A DNA stretch of 59,241 nt, taken from NCBI GenBank assembly GCA_050730675.1, contig JBOHNM010000004.1, positions 1 through 59,241 on the forward strand. Direction: 5' to 3'. Every line of letters starts with the position of its first letter. Positions within the stretch are counted from its first letter, which is position 1. This DNA is from JBOHNM01 sp050730675. Lineage in GTDB: Bacteria > Planctomycetota > Phycisphaerae > Phycisphaerales > UBA1924. A model generated the notes under the pieces. The model saw only the letters and a list, made by a program, of their open reading frames with translations, had not been told where the DNA came from and did no database searches. Below, piece by piece: positions 9,036 through 17,641 of this stretch. Made by a program: the position numbers and the translations under genes.

Positions 9036-10808
9036 TCATTCCTCGGTGGAGTCGGCGGGCTTGAGGGTGAACTTGTCGGTGCCGAGGGCGCCGTGGTCGT
9101 CCATGCCGCCCTTGGTGGGGATGGGGCCGCGGCCGGGGCGGTCGGAGCGTTCGCCGGCGCTGCTGCCGGTGGTATCGCCCCACTGGGCGCGCTTCAGCGA
9201 CAGGCCGATCTTGCGGTCGGCGGTGTCGACGCGGAGGATCTTGACGTCCACTTCCTCGCCGATCTTGACCACGTCCTGCGGGTTCTCGACCTTGTGGTCG
9301 GCCAGCTCGGAGATGTGGAGGAGGCCTTCGAGGTCGGACTCGAGCTCGACGAAGACGCCGAAGTTGGTGATCTTGGTGACCTTGCCGCGGATGACCATGC
9401 CGGGCTTGTAGTGCTCGGGGATGAGGGTGACCCAGGGGTCCTCGGTGAGCTGCTTGACGCCGAGGCCGATGCGCTGCTTGTCGCGGTCGACGTCGAGGAC
9501 GACGCACTTGACGACATCGCCCTTCTTGAGGAGCTCGGAGGGGTGTGTGACCTTCTTGGTCCAGGAGATGTCGGAGACGTGGAGGAGGCCGTCGATGCCG
9601 GGCTCGATCTCGACGAACGCGCCGTAGTTGGCGAGGTTGCGGACGGTGCCCTCGATGACGGTGCCCGGGGGGTACTTCTCGCTCACGAGCTCCCAGGGGT
9701 TGACCTCGGTCTGCTTCATGCCGAGGGAGATTTCCTGCTTGTTCTTGTCGATCTCCAGGACGACGACGTCGACCTCCTGGTTGGGCTGCACGATCTCGGA
9801 GGGGTGGTTGACGCGGCGCGTCCAGGACATCTCAGAAATGTGGACGAGGCCCTCGATGCCGTCCTCGAGGCGGACGAACGCGCCGTAGGACATGATGTTG
9901 ACGACGGCGCCGCGGACGCGGGAGCCGACGGGGTACTTCTGCTCGATCTCCTCCCAGGGGGAGATTTCCTTCTGCTTGAGGCCGAGGGCGATCTTCTCTT
10001 TCTCGCGGTCGATGTTGAGGACCTTGACGTCCACCTTCTGGTCGATCTTGAGCATCTCGCTGGGATGGTTGATGCGGCCCCAGGACATGTCGGTGATGTG
10101 GAGGAGGCCGTCGATGCCGCCGAGGTCGATGAACGCGCCGAAGTCGGCGATGTTCTTGACGGTGCCGGTGACGGAGTCGCCCTCCTTGAGGGTCTCCATG
10201 AGGCGCTTCTTGGCGGACTCGCGCTCCTCCTCGATGAGCTTGCGGCGAGAGATCACGATGTTGCGGCGCTCGAGGTCGATCTTGAGGACGCTGGCGCGGA
10301 TGGTGCGGTCCATGAACTCGCCGATGTCGCCGGGGCGGCGGACATCGACCTGCGAGGCGGGGAGGAAGACCGGCACGCCGATATCGACGAGCAGGCCGCC
10401 CTTGATCTTGCGGATGACGCGGCCTTCGACGACGTCGCCCTCGCGGGTGGTGTCGACGAGGCGCTGCCAGTTGATCTGGCGATCGGCCTTGCGCTTGGAG
10501 AGCTGAATCAGGCCGCCCTCGCCCTCGATCTTCTCGAGGAGAACCTTCACAGTGTCGCCGGCCTTGAGGTCGGCGGCGTTGTTCTCGAACTCGTCCTTGG
10601 GGATGAGGCCTTCGCTCTTGAGGCCGACTTCGATCACCACGTCGTCGCCGGCGAAGCCGACGATCTGACCCTCGAGGATCTGACCGGCGACCAGGTCGTT
10701 GACGTTGGTGGAGACGAGGGACTCCATGTCGGCGTTGACGCCGCGGAGGAGGGCGTCGGTGTCCTCGTTCTTGAGACCGAGAGAGGCGATGAGCGTTTCG
10801 TCAACCAT
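9036..10808 (-). CDS. rpsA: 30S ribosomal protein S1
   Basis: A 590-residue S1 protein that helps mRNAs dock on the 30S subunit. Six S1 (OB-fold) domains can be traced: VAGQILEGQIVGF, REGDVVEGRVIRK, KEGDSVTGTVKNIADFGAF, PVGSRVRGAVVNIMSYGAF, PPGTVIEGTVRNLANYGAF and KPGMVIRGKVTKITNFGVF. Domains 3-6 carry the strong RNA-binding pattern (G.F..L, GLLHISE). Six domains is the full proteobacterial-type architecture. The frame is open to 10991, but the first 61 residues of that frame look like leader sequence. The start at 10808 (MVDETLIASLG) is preferred, although its ribosome binding site is weak (AAGG about 13 bp upstream), as is often the case for rpsA. Confidence 0.93.
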   Translation of the reverse strand: MVDETLIASLGLKNEDTDALLRGVNADMESLVSTNVNDLVAGQILEGQIVGFAGDDVVIEVGLKSEGLIPKDEFENNAADLKAGDTVKVLLEKIEGEGGLIQLSKRKADRQINWQRLVDTTREGDVVEGRVIRKIKGGLLVDIGVPVFLPASQVDVRRPGDIGEFMDRTIRASVLKIDLERRNIVISRRKLIEEERESAKKRLMETLKEGDSVTGTVKNIADFGAFIDLGGIDGLLHITDMSWGRINHPSEMLKIDQKVDVKVLNIDREKEKIALGLKQKEISPWEEIEQKYPVGSRVRGAVVNIMSYGAFVRLEDGIEGLVHISEMSWTRRVNHPSEIVQPNQEVDVVVLEIDKNKQEISLGMKQTEVNPWELVSEKYPPGTVIEGTVRNLANYGAFVEIEPGIDGLLHVSDISWTKKVTHPSELLKKGDVVKCVVLDVDRDKQRIGLGVKQLTEDPWVTLIPEHYKPGMVIRGKVTKITNFGVFVELESDLEGLLHISELADHKVENPQDVVKIGEEVDVKILRVDTADRKIGLSLKRAQWGDTTGSSAGERSDRPGRGPIPTKGGMDDHGALGTDKFTLKPADSTEE

Positions 10809-11130
10809 GTGCGGGGGGACCTTGGAACTCGCGGTACGTGCGGGTGAATCCGAGCAGGAAGTGACGGGCGTGACAGCGAACAGAGAGGCCCCCGGCCGAT
10901 TGCCGGGAAGAGGCGCCAGCTCCGTGGCGATCACGGTTTCCGCCGCGAGTCGATTCGTGCTCGGGACAGGGGAAAAGTGTAGGAGGGGCAAGAAGCAATC
11001 TCGTCTATCTCGTCTCCGGCGTTCTCGCTTACTTGGCGTTCGCTCCCCTTCATTGTTCCTTGTTCAATTCTCGTGGAACCCCCAGTCTGGGTGACACCGT
11101 ACAAAATATTGAAATCTTCTCCGAAGTCTC
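10809..11130 (-). promoter_or_regulatory. Long upstream leader of rpsA
   Basis: This ~320-bp stretch upstream of rpsA has no supported gene. One stable hairpin is visible (CCCGGC 10891-10896 with GCCGGG 10902-10907). No clear minus-strand promoter could be picked. A long structured leader would be compatible with autogenous control of rpsA, as in other bacteria, but the sequence alone does not show this. Confidence 0.3.
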
Positions 11131-11159
11131 TTGCCACGTTCTAGGCGATCAAGTATACT
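11131..11159 (+). promoter_or_regulatory. Sigma-70-type promoter of the exported SUMF1-fold gene
   Basis: TTGCCA (11131-11136), a spacer of exactly 17 bp, then TATACT (11154-11159). The start codon of the next gene is 32 bp further on, with GGAG at 11180-11183. Confidence 0.65.
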
Positions 11160-11190
11160 TTGTTTGTTAGGGTCGAATCGGAGTTGTCCC

Positions 11191-12297
11191 ATGTCGCGCC
11201 GCGCTGAAATTGCGCCAACTTTGGTCACCGCGCTCTCCGCACTCACCGTGTTTGCGGGGGTAGCTGGTCGCGCCGCGGCACAGTCCATTCCGCTTTCGCC
11301 CGGCGCCCAGGCCTCGGGCGCGCAGATCACCTATTCGCTGGGGTACGAGTTCGTCACCGTCGATGTCCACAACAACCCAGCATTCACGCCGGCCGGTCAG
11401 GAGAACCAACCTGCCTATGGCCGTGGGTCTGTCGCCGAGCCGTTCCGCATTGGCCGCTTCGAGGTGACGACGGCGCAGTGGGTGCAGTTCTTCAACGCTT
11501 GGTCCTACGTCTCGGCCACGCAGGGGGTGGTTCCATTCGTGCAGATCCCCGGCAGTCAGTTCTGGGGCGCGCTTCCCGCGGCCAACCCTTACGGCGCGGG
11601 GCAGGGCTGGCGCGTCCCAGCAGGCAACGAGATGCGCGCAGTGGGCAACATCTCCTGGCGAACTGCGGCCATCCTTTGCAACTGGCTCTGCTCGGGCCAG
11701 GCGCTGACGCGGGATGCGTTCATGTCGGGCGCTTACGACGTCAACACCTTTGGGTACATCAACGGGGCCATGTTCACCGATCAATCAGCCCATACACCCG
11801 GCGCTCAGTATTACATTCCCTCGCTGGACCAGTGGATCGCCGCGGCCCATTACGACCCCAACCGTTACGGCGCGGGTCAACCGGGGTACTGGTTGTGGGC
11901 CAACGCCGGCGATGCCGCCACGCCGCGAGGCATCCCAGGAATTGGGGGCGCAAACTGGGGAACGCAGCCGAATGGCGAATTGATCCCGCTCGGTGCGTAC
12001 CCCGATTTTCAAAGTCCATGGGGCTTGCTGGATAGTTCCGGTGGTACGGCCGAATGGACGGAGTCTTTTCGCGAACTGGTGACTGGCAATCGGCGCTACT
12101 TCGAGGGAAGTAGTTGGTTTGACGGAAACGAAGGGGACTCAATCTGGAGTTTCGGAGGAGATTTCCCCAGTTTCTCACCCTTGTATTATGGCGTACGCAT
12201 TGCCTCGGATGTTCCAGGGCCCGGCACATTCCTGGCACTCGCCCCATTGTCCTTGATCCTATCGCATCGTCGTCAACGCCTTGACCGCCAAGCATAG
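11191..12297 (+). CDS. Exported formylglycine-generating-enzyme-fold (SUMF1) protein with PEP-CTERM-like tail
   Basis: A 368-residue protein. It begins with a signal peptide (MSRRAEIAPTLVTALSALTV ... GRAAAQ), then a C-type-lectin-like SUMF1/FGE domain: FEVTTAQWVQFFNAW, a central GNISWRTAAILCNWLC, YIPSLDQWIAAAHYDP, and SPWGLLDSSGGTAEWTESFR. It ends with VPGPGTFLALAPLSLILSHR, a variant PEP-CTERM-like anchor. In true FGE the two catalytic cysteines are near the C-terminal part of the domain; I do not see them there, so this is probably a binding or structural member. The start at 11191 is set by GGAG 7 bp upstream and the signal peptide. A promoter lies directly upstream. The next gene, 11 bp downstream, is also exported. 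Confidence 0.85.
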   Translation: MSRRAEIAPTLVTALSALTVFAGVAGRAAAQSIPLSPGAQASGAQITYSLGYEFVTVDVHNNPAFTPAGQENQPAYGRGSVAEPFRIGRFEVTTAQWVQFFNAWSYVSATQGVVPFVQIPGSQFWGALPAANPYGAGQGWRVPAGNEMRAVGNISWRTAAILCNWLCSGQALTRDAFMSGAYDVNTFGYINGAMFTDQSAHTPGAQYYIPSLDQWIAAAHYDPNRYGAGQPGYWLWANAGDAATPRGIPGIGGANWGTQPNGELIPLGAYPDFQSPWGLLDSSGGTAEWTESFRELVTGNRRYFEGSSWFDGNEGDSIWSFGGDFPSFSPLYYGVRIASDVPGPGTFLALAPLSLILSHRRQRLDRQA

Positions 12298-12308
12298 GAA
12301 ACGCCCAC

Positions 12309-13967
12309 ATGCGAAGCACGATTTTGTCATTCGCCGCGCTATCGGTCTGCGCGCTCTCGGCTGACGCCGGAACCATCAGCTTCCGGATCAATGGGGGAGC
12401 AACAACCGCCCTGACCGGCGGCACGATCAACATCCCCATCGGCACGTCAACTCCCACCATCATCCACATCTTTGATGACACCACGGCTCTTGCTAACGGC
12501 AACAACTCGCCCGCCGCATCGCTCGGGGATGTCCAGATCAACCGGGCAAGCGGCAGCGGTCCCGTGTATGTTTTCATCGCCGATGCAGACGAGAGTCCAG
12601 TCAATGGCTCGGGCTATCTCCTTCAGCCCGCCGCAGTTCATGCGCCCGGGGTCGTCAATATCAACGCAATCTCCTGCGGCACAGACACCGTGCTTCGTGA
12701 CGAGACCACGCTGATCGCCTGGATTGGCGACAGCCCGACAACCGGCGATGCTTTCGGCGCCATCGACCTCGGTCAGGTATGGGCGCTCGACGTGCCTCAC
12801 AACATTGTCGGCGATGTCACGGCGCACACCGGGTTCAGTTCGAGCGATGTGTACCCGCCCAGTGATCCGGGCGGTGAGCCGCAGGCCACGATCCGTCGCA
12901 TCCGCTGCGGTAATCAGATTAGCAGTACCATCAAGGCCGTCGGCGGTAGCAGCGCGTCGTTCACCGCCAGCATCCAGTCCGTCATTCTCGGCCCCAGCAC
13001 CTCCGCCGTCGGGATCACCGGCGACATCCTCGCGCCCACGGGTTTCATCCAATCCATCACCTCGACCGGGCCGATCGGCACTTCCACACTGGCCGCTAAG
13101 GTCGAGGCCGCCTACGGCGTCCGCGAGATCCGCGCCATCAACGAGTCCGGGTCGTCGGGCCTGCTCAATCAGAACTTCTTTATCGACCTCAAGACCGGCC
13201 CCACCGAGTTCGCCATGCCGCTGGATTCGGTGAGCGTGTTCGAGCAGAACTCCAACGGCCACGTCCGCCTGATCGAGACCGCCGGCAACCTTACCGGCGA
13301 CTTGAAGATCGGCAACCTCGCGGGCAAGGACACCCCGGGCACGCATTCGGGCATCTTCGTCCAAGGCCAGATCCAGGGATCCATCGACATTCGGTACACC
13401 CAGGACTATGCCGACATCATTGCCGAGGCCATCACCGCGCCGATCACCATCGGCGTCCAATGCCGCGGCGCGATTGTCGCATACGGCACGCCCACGACCA
13501 CCTCTGATCCGGCAGGGAGCATCGCTTCGCTCACCATCGGCCGCGCGGACCTGACATCCGATGAGTATCCGTTCACGTTGTACTCGGTTCCGACGACCTT
13601 CCGCCCCGGCTTCATCGGCAACCACGCCGCGCCCATCGACATGAGCCGCGCCGGTCTAGCCCGCTGGTTCGATGCGAGGCTGCAGGTCGCGGGCGATGCG
13701 ACACCGCCGACCGGTTCGATCGATTCCCTGATCTTCGCCGACCGCATCACCTCGCTGGACATCGCCGAACTCTCCAATTCTTCCGCGGCGGCAATCAGCC
13801 CGACGAGCACAGCCGCCGCCCGCGCGTCGAGGCCCGCCGCATCGACACGCTCACCGTGGATCGCCTCGGATGCGGCGTCATCTGGTCGGGGAACCTCGAA
13901 TACGCCACGACTGGCGCCGACGGGACCGAGGGGTACGTGCCGGGCGAGATCGCCGACTCGATCCTGA
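12309..13967 (+). CDS. Large exported dockerin protein, N-terminal part (frameshifted)
   Basis: This reading frame encodes the first ~490 authentic residues of a large exported protein, then runs out of frame. It begins with a signal peptide (MRSTILSFAALSVCALSADA) and continues with beta-rich, repetitive sequence (many I..I, G.I..S.T.G.I turns) resembling a right-handed beta-helix surface protein. After about DIAELSNSS (near 13780) the sequence becomes low-complexity Ala/Ser/Arg, typical of a wrong frame. The correct continuation is the -1 frame, which encodes RIDTLTVDRLGCGVIW and joins the next entry. The total span of 3221 nt is one base short of a whole number of codons, as expected for a single lost base. 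No catalytic residues are recognised. Confidence 0.7.
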   Translation: MRSTILSFAALSVCALSADAGTISFRINGGATTALTGGTINIPIGTSTPTIIHIFDDTTALANGNNSPAASLGDVQINRASGSGPVYVFIADADESPVNGSGYLLQPAAVHAPGVVNINAISCGTDTVLRDETTLIAWIGDSPTTGDAFGAIDLGQVWALDVPHNIVGDVTAHTGFSSSDVYPPSDPGGEPQATIRRIRCGNQISSTIKAVGGSSASFTASIQSVILGPSTSAVGITGDILAPTGFIQSITSTGPIGTSTLAAKVEAAYGVREIRAINESGSSGLLNQNFFIDLKTGPTEFAMPLDSVSVFEQNSNGHVRLIETAGNLTGDLKIGNLAGKDTPGTHSGIFVQGQIQGSIDIRYTQDYADIIAEAITAPITIGVQCRGAIVAYGTPTTTSDPAGSIASLTIGRADLTSDEYPFTLYSVPTTFRPGFIGNHAAPIDMSRAGLARWFDARLQVAGDATPPTGSIDSLIFADRITSLDIAELSNSSAAAISPTSTAAARASRPAASTRSPWIASDAASSGRGTSNTPRLAPTGPRGTCRARSPTRS

Positions 13968-15529
13968 ACAACTATGCGTCGATCGGAGTCTTCAACATCC
14001 AGTGCGTCGGGCCGCAGGGCGACCTGTGGTACGCCGATGCGCTGGCGGGCGATGCCAACATCGTCAACAGCCTCTTCGGCGAGGTGCATGTCAAGAACAT
14101 GACCGCCGGACAGATGCTGTCGATCGGACGGCGCGTCGGAAATCAGATCCAGGAGGGTGTTGATCCTGAGTTCCGCGTCACTGAGGAGTGCGGCGACAAG
14201 ATCAACGAACCGGACACGCAGCCGGGGCAGATCTACTACGAGCGGATGCTGTACGTCGAAGCCTCGCCCCGCGGCAACCGCTCGTATGAAGAAGGCGGCG
14301 ACCCCCACGTGCAGGCGCTCTGGTACGGCACGGCCCAGCGCGGGCGCGTTTTGGTCTTCAACCCCGCCGACATGCAGGGGCAGATCATCATCAACGCCCG
14401 CAACGAAGACCCCATTTCCGCCGCAACACATTGGCTCGGTGAGGTGATGATCGGCGACGACCCGGCCCCGAGCCAGCCTCCGCCCGCGACCACGCCGATC
14501 TCGCTCGCCAACGACTCGGCCGACCCCACGGAGATTCCCGACGAGTACGCCAAGCTCTCGGTGTTCCTGGGCTCCGATCCGGCGGATGTGGACGGCGGCG
14601 TGGTCGGCCTCGCCCCGTTCGCGCTCCACGATGAAGACTGCCGCCCGCCGAACGCCGCATCGCTCATGGCGGCACAGATCAGGCCCCTCAAGAGCTTCTT
14701 GTTTGATCCCGACCATGGACCTGTGCGCCTGCGCTTCTACGGGCCAGTGATGACCGAGAGCGAGCAGCCGCCCATCATCGTAACGTACTACGGGCAGTTC
14801 GGGATCGACCCGCCGGTTGACGTAACCGCGAACTTCGACATCGAAACCCCCGCCGTGCCTTCGCTCGGCCGCGACGTGCTGCTCAAGTCGCGCTGCGATG
14901 TGAAGTACCACGTCGGCTACTACACGATCACCAAAGCCGACGACAAGGGCGACCGGCTTAAGTGCCAGTGGGTGGACGGGAATCCGCAAGTCCGTGATTT
15001 CGGGACTTACTACTTCCGATTTGACCACTGCCTGATCGCCGACATCGCCTCTCTCGGCGGCGCGCTCGTGCCCGACGGCGTATTGACCGCAGACGATCTG
15101 GTCGCGTTCCTCGCGGCGTTCCTCGCGGCGTTCTTTGCCGGCGATCTCGCCATCGCCGATATCGCAACTCTGGGTGGCGGTAAAGGCCCGGACGGCGCGA
15201 TCACCCCCGATGACTTGGTGCTGTTCCTCAACGAGTTTTTCTCCGCCGAGTGCCACGTCTTGCGGCCGTGCCCGATGGGCATGCGCGCCGGTGGAGGCGA
15301 ATCGGGTAATCGTCAATCAGCGGGGGAAGAAGCCGCTCCTTCTGCCGCGGACATCGAAGCGATGGCCGCACGCCGCGCCGCCGCCGCCGTCGTTCTCCGC
15401 TCCGCCCTCGGCCTCAACCTTCCCGACAACGCCTCGCCAGACCAGATGATCCAGGCAATCAGCGACTACTTTGCATCTCGTCCGCTCCCCGCGCCGGGAC
15501 AACCCGCAACCCCCGCCTCGCGCGAGTGA
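13856..15529 (+). CDS. Large exported dockerin protein, C-terminal part (after the frameshift)
   Basis: The first possible start in this frame is a GTG at 13856, but the frame is already coding-like from about 13780 (VEARRIDTLTVDRLGCGVIW), so this is the continuation of the preceding gene rather than a new protein. It holds about 557 residues. Near the C-terminus are two dockerin-like calcium-loop modules: DIASLGG..VPDGVLTADDL at about residues 395-415, and DIATLGGGKGPDGAITPDDL shortly after, each followed by VAFL / VLFLNEFF. This matches the GC-type dockerin modules found at the ends of many planctomycete secreted proteins. The last ~95 residues are Ala/Pro-rich. Repaired, the protein would be about 1073 residues. 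Confidence 0.72.
   Translation: MDRLGCGVIWSGNLEYATTGADGTEGYVPGEIADSILNNYASIGVFNIQCVGPQGDLWYADALAGDANIVNSLFGEVHVKNMTAGQMLSIGRRVGNQIQEGVDPEFRVTEECGDKINEPDTQPGQIYYERMLYVEASPRGNRSYEEGGDPHVQALWYGTAQRGRVLVFNPADMQGQIIINARNEDPISAATHWLGEVMIGDDPAPSQPPPATTPISLANDSADPTEIPDEYAKLSVFLGSDPADVDGGVVGLAPFALHDEDCRPPNAASLMAAQIRPLKSFLFDPDHGPVRLRFYGPVMTESEQPPIIVTYYGQFGIDPPVDVTANFDIETPAVPSLGRDVLLKSRCDVKYHVGYYTITKADDKGDRLKCQWVDGNPQVRDFGTYYFRFDHCLIADIASLGGALVPDGVLTADDLVAFLAAFLAAFFAGDLAIADIATLGGGKGPDGAITPDDLVLFLNEFFSAECHVLRPCPMGMRAGGGESGNRQSAGEEAAPSAADIEAMAARRAAAAVVLRSALGLNLPDNASPDQMIQAISDYFASRPLPAPGQPATPASRE
15104..15138 (+). repeat. 12-bp tandem repeat inside the dockerin region
   Basis: GCGTTCCTCGCG occurs twice in a row (15104-15115, 15116-15127), followed by a degenerate third unit GCGTTCTTTGCC to 15139. 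It encodes AFLA-AFLA-AFFA, an in-frame expansion of the first dockerin module compared with the second. Confidence 0.85.
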
Positions 15530-15632
15530 TTGTCGCAACCTACCAAATATCGCCCGTCCCGGTTCACCTCGCGGCGCGCAATTTGCAACCAAGAACTCGC
15601 CTGTCATTGGACGAGCGCAGCCATCGCGCCAC

Positions 15633-16028
15633 TCAATCTTCCATCACCGACGCGACCGCGGTCCCGGCGTTCAGGCGTTTGAGGACATCGGGCAGCGTGC
15701 GGTGGAGGGCGCCGCGGGCCATGACAGTGTCGGCGCCGGCGGCGCGGGCGGCCTGGAATTCGGCGGTCAGGACGTGGGGGCCGAAGGCGACGATGGGGAT
15801 GTGGGGAGTGGGGGCGGTTGAAGCGCGGAGGTGGGTGATGAGGTCCATGGCCGCGGGGCGGGCTTCGAGGTCGATGAGGACGGCTTTGACGCCGGGGGGC
15901 GGGGTGTCGGCGAGGCGGGCGTTGAGCATGTCGAGGTTGCGGATGGGGCGGCAGGGGATGGCGAGGGCGTCGGCGGTGGACTTGATCTTGGTGGCCCAGA
16001 GGAGGTCGGCGGCGCAGTAGAGGATCAT
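15633..16028 (-). CDS. Receiver-like (pseudo-receiver) domain protein
   Basis: A 131-residue single-domain protein with alternating strands and helices like a response-regulator receiver: MILYCAADLLW, AVLIDLEA, HIPIVAFGPH, AGADTVMARGAL, then a final helix. An Asp is present at the end of the third strand (VLIDLE), but the paired acidic residues near the N-terminus and the conserved Lys-Pro after the fifth strand are not seen (VMARGA instead). It may not be phosphorylated in the usual way. The start at 16028 is preferred because the longer frame (to 16103) adds a basic Pro-rich stretch that looks non-coding. It is divergent from gdhA with about 160 bp between. Function unknown. Confidence 0.6.
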   Translation of the reverse strand: MILYCAADLLWATKIKSTADALAIPCRPIRNLDMLNARLADTPPPGVKAVLIDLEARPAAMDLITHLRASTAPTPHIPIVAFGPHVLTAEFQAARAAGADTVMARGALHRTLPDVLKRLNAGTAVASVMED

Positions 16029-16102
16029 GCGTGAAGGTAGGAAGGGTGCGTGGCGACAGGTGCGGTGGGGCGGTTTTCTGGGCGGTTTTGGTGGTTTTTC
16101 CA

Positions 16103-16134
16103 ACTAGTCCACCGGGGCGATCGGTGGGGCTAGT
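16103..16134. promoter_or_regulatory. Imperfect inverted repeat in the gdhA divergent region
   Basis: ACTAG-t-CCACCG (16103-16114), a 7-base spacer, then CGGTGG-gg-CTAGT (16122-16134). It lies between the divergent pseudo-receiver gene and gdhA, so it could be an operator or an mRNA leader hairpin. No factor can be named. Confidence 0.4.
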
Positions 16135-16188
16135 GTCCTGCCCAGATTTTGATCCGCGAACGGCTTTTTTTTCAACAGAGGACACCCT

Positions 16189-17553
16189 ATGTCGACCGCC
16201 GCGAAGAAGGACAAGCAGCAGACCGGGAGCAACGGCCAGCACATGTCGGCCGCCAAGGCGAAGGCGATGGCCATCGTGGCGGAGCTGGGGCTGCCCGAGG
16301 ACCCGCACAACCTGTACACGCAGACTGTGTCGACGATGCTGCACGCGGCGGACGTGATGGGGCTGGACCACTACCTGAAGCTGATCCTGGCGCAGCCGAA
16401 GAACGAGATCATGGTCCACTTCCCGGTGAAGATGGACGACGGGTCGTTCCAGCTGTTCAAGGGGTACCGCGTCCAGCACAATAATGCGCTTGGCCCGTAC
16501 AAGGGCGGGCTGCGGTTCCACCACGACGTGCACCTGGACGATGTGAAGAGCCTGGCGTTCCTGATGACGATGAAGTGCTCGCTGGTGGGCGTGCCGTACG
16601 GCGGCGGCAAGGGCGGCATCAAGGTTGACCCGCGCAAGCACAGCCGCGGCGAGATGGAGCGGATCGTGCGTCGGTTCACGACGGCGATCGCCCACAACAT
16701 CGGGCCTGAATATGACATCCCGGCGCCGGACGTCGGCAGCACCAGCCAGCACATGGCGTGGATCGCCGACACGTTCACGTTCCTGTCGGAGATCGGCGGG
16801 CACAACCCGACGGCGGTGATCACGGGCAAGCCGGTGGAGTACGGCGGGTCGCTGGGGCGCGAGAAGGCGACGGGCCAGGGCGTGGTGGACACGCTGGTGG
16901 AGATGTTGCCGGAGCTGAAGCTCAAGCCGGAGAAGTGCACGTTCAGCGTGCTGGGCTTCGGCAACGTGGGCTCGTGGAGCGGCAAGATCTTCCAGGACAA
17001 GGGCGCGAAGATGACGGCGGTGGCCGACCACACCGGGTTTATCCTGAATGAGAAGGGGATCGACGCGCACGACCTGGCGAAGTACGTCCAGCAGAAGGGC
17101 GGCGTCGCGGGGTACGGCAAGGCGGGCAAGTGCTCGAAGGAAGACTTCTACAAGACGAAGGTGGACGTGTTCATCCCGGCGGCGCTGGAGCAGATGATCC
17201 AGGAGCCCGAGGCGGAGATGGTGAACTGCAAGGTTGTGGCCGAGGGCGCCAACGCCCCGACGACGCCCGCGGGCGAGCATGTGCTGCAGGGGCGCGGCAT
17301 CGAGGTGCTGCCGGCGATCCTGTGCAACGCCGGCGGCGTGACGGTGTCGTACTTCGAGTGGGTGCAGAACAAGACGTTCCAGGCGTGGGACCTGGAGAAG
17401 GTTGACCGCGAGCTGAACAAGCACATGGTGCGTGCCGCGGGCAAGGCGCGGGATGCGCGGAAGAAGTACAACTGCGACCTGCGGACGGCGGCGTACATCG
17501 GAGCGCTGCAGCGGCTGGCGGAGGCTTATCAGGTGCGTGGGATCTTCCCGTGA
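16189..17553 (+). CDS. gdhA: Glutamate dehydrogenase (Glu/Leu/Phe/Val dehydrogenase family)
   Basis: A 454-residue amino-acid dehydrogenase; most likely glutamate + NAD(P)+ to 2-oxoglutarate + ammonia. The substrate domain shows GPYKGGLRFHHDV and MTMKCSLVGVPYGGGKGGIK, the latter carrying the family catalytic Lys. The nucleotide domain shows SVLGFGNVGSWSGKIF, a GxGxxG-type loop. Length fits the hexameric small GDH class. There are about 25 extra N-terminal Lys/Ala-rich residues. The start has a good ribosome binding site (AGAGGA, 7 bp spacing). It is monocistronic, with a strong terminator downstream. The coenzyme preference was not assigned; leucine dehydrogenase is a less likely alternative. 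Confidence 0.93.
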   Translation: MSTAAKKDKQQTGSNGQHMSAAKAKAMAIVAELGLPEDPHNLYTQTVSTMLHAADVMGLDHYLKLILAQPKNEIMVHFPVKMDDGSFQLFKGYRVQHNNALGPYKGGLRFHHDVHLDDVKSLAFLMTMKCSLVGVPYGGGKGGIKVDPRKHSRGEMERIVRRFTTAIAHNIGPEYDIPAPDVGSTSQHMAWIADTFTFLSEIGGHNPTAVITGKPVEYGGSLGREKATGQGVVDTLVEMLPELKLKPEKCTFSVLGFGNVGSWSGKIFQDKGAKMTAVADHTGFILNEKGIDAHDLAKYVQQKGGVAGYGKAGKCSKEDFYKTKVDVFIPAALEQMIQEPEAEMVNCKVVAEGANAPTTPAGEHVLQGRGIEVLPAILCNAGGVTVSYFEWVQNKTFQAWDLEKVDRELNKHMVRAAGKARDARKKYNCDLRTAAYIGALQRLAEAYQVRGIFP

Positions 17554-17600
17554 GTGGGAGGGAGCAGCGTGTAACGAGCACCGAGTAACGAGTGAATGAC

Positions 17601-17630
17601 AAGGCCCGGGTATTTGCCCGGGCCTTTTTC
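17601..17630 (+). terminator. Intrinsic terminator of gdhA
   Basis: AAGGCCCGGG (17601-17610) pairs with CCCGGGCCTT (17617-17626) around TATTTG and is followed by more Ts and a C. It separates gdhA from the convergent SDR gene. Confidence 0.9.
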
Positions 17631-17641
17631 ATGCGCGGTGA

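Noticed and set aside
9000..10847. 615-residue open frame on the plus strand
   Set aside because: It is antisense to rpsA; the acidic, Val/Asp/Leu-rich repetitive product is a mirror of the S1 repeats.
13406..15316. 636-residue open frame on the minus strand
   Set aside because: It lies opposite the dockerin protein, whose plus-strand frame has clear dockerin modules. The antisense product is an Arg/Val/Asp/His-rich low-complexity sequence with no motif, as expected for a GC-rich shadow.
15604..17424. 606-residue open frame on the minus strand
   Set aside because: It is antisense to gdhA, which has all catalytic motifs; the product is Leu/Arg/His-rich and has no domain.
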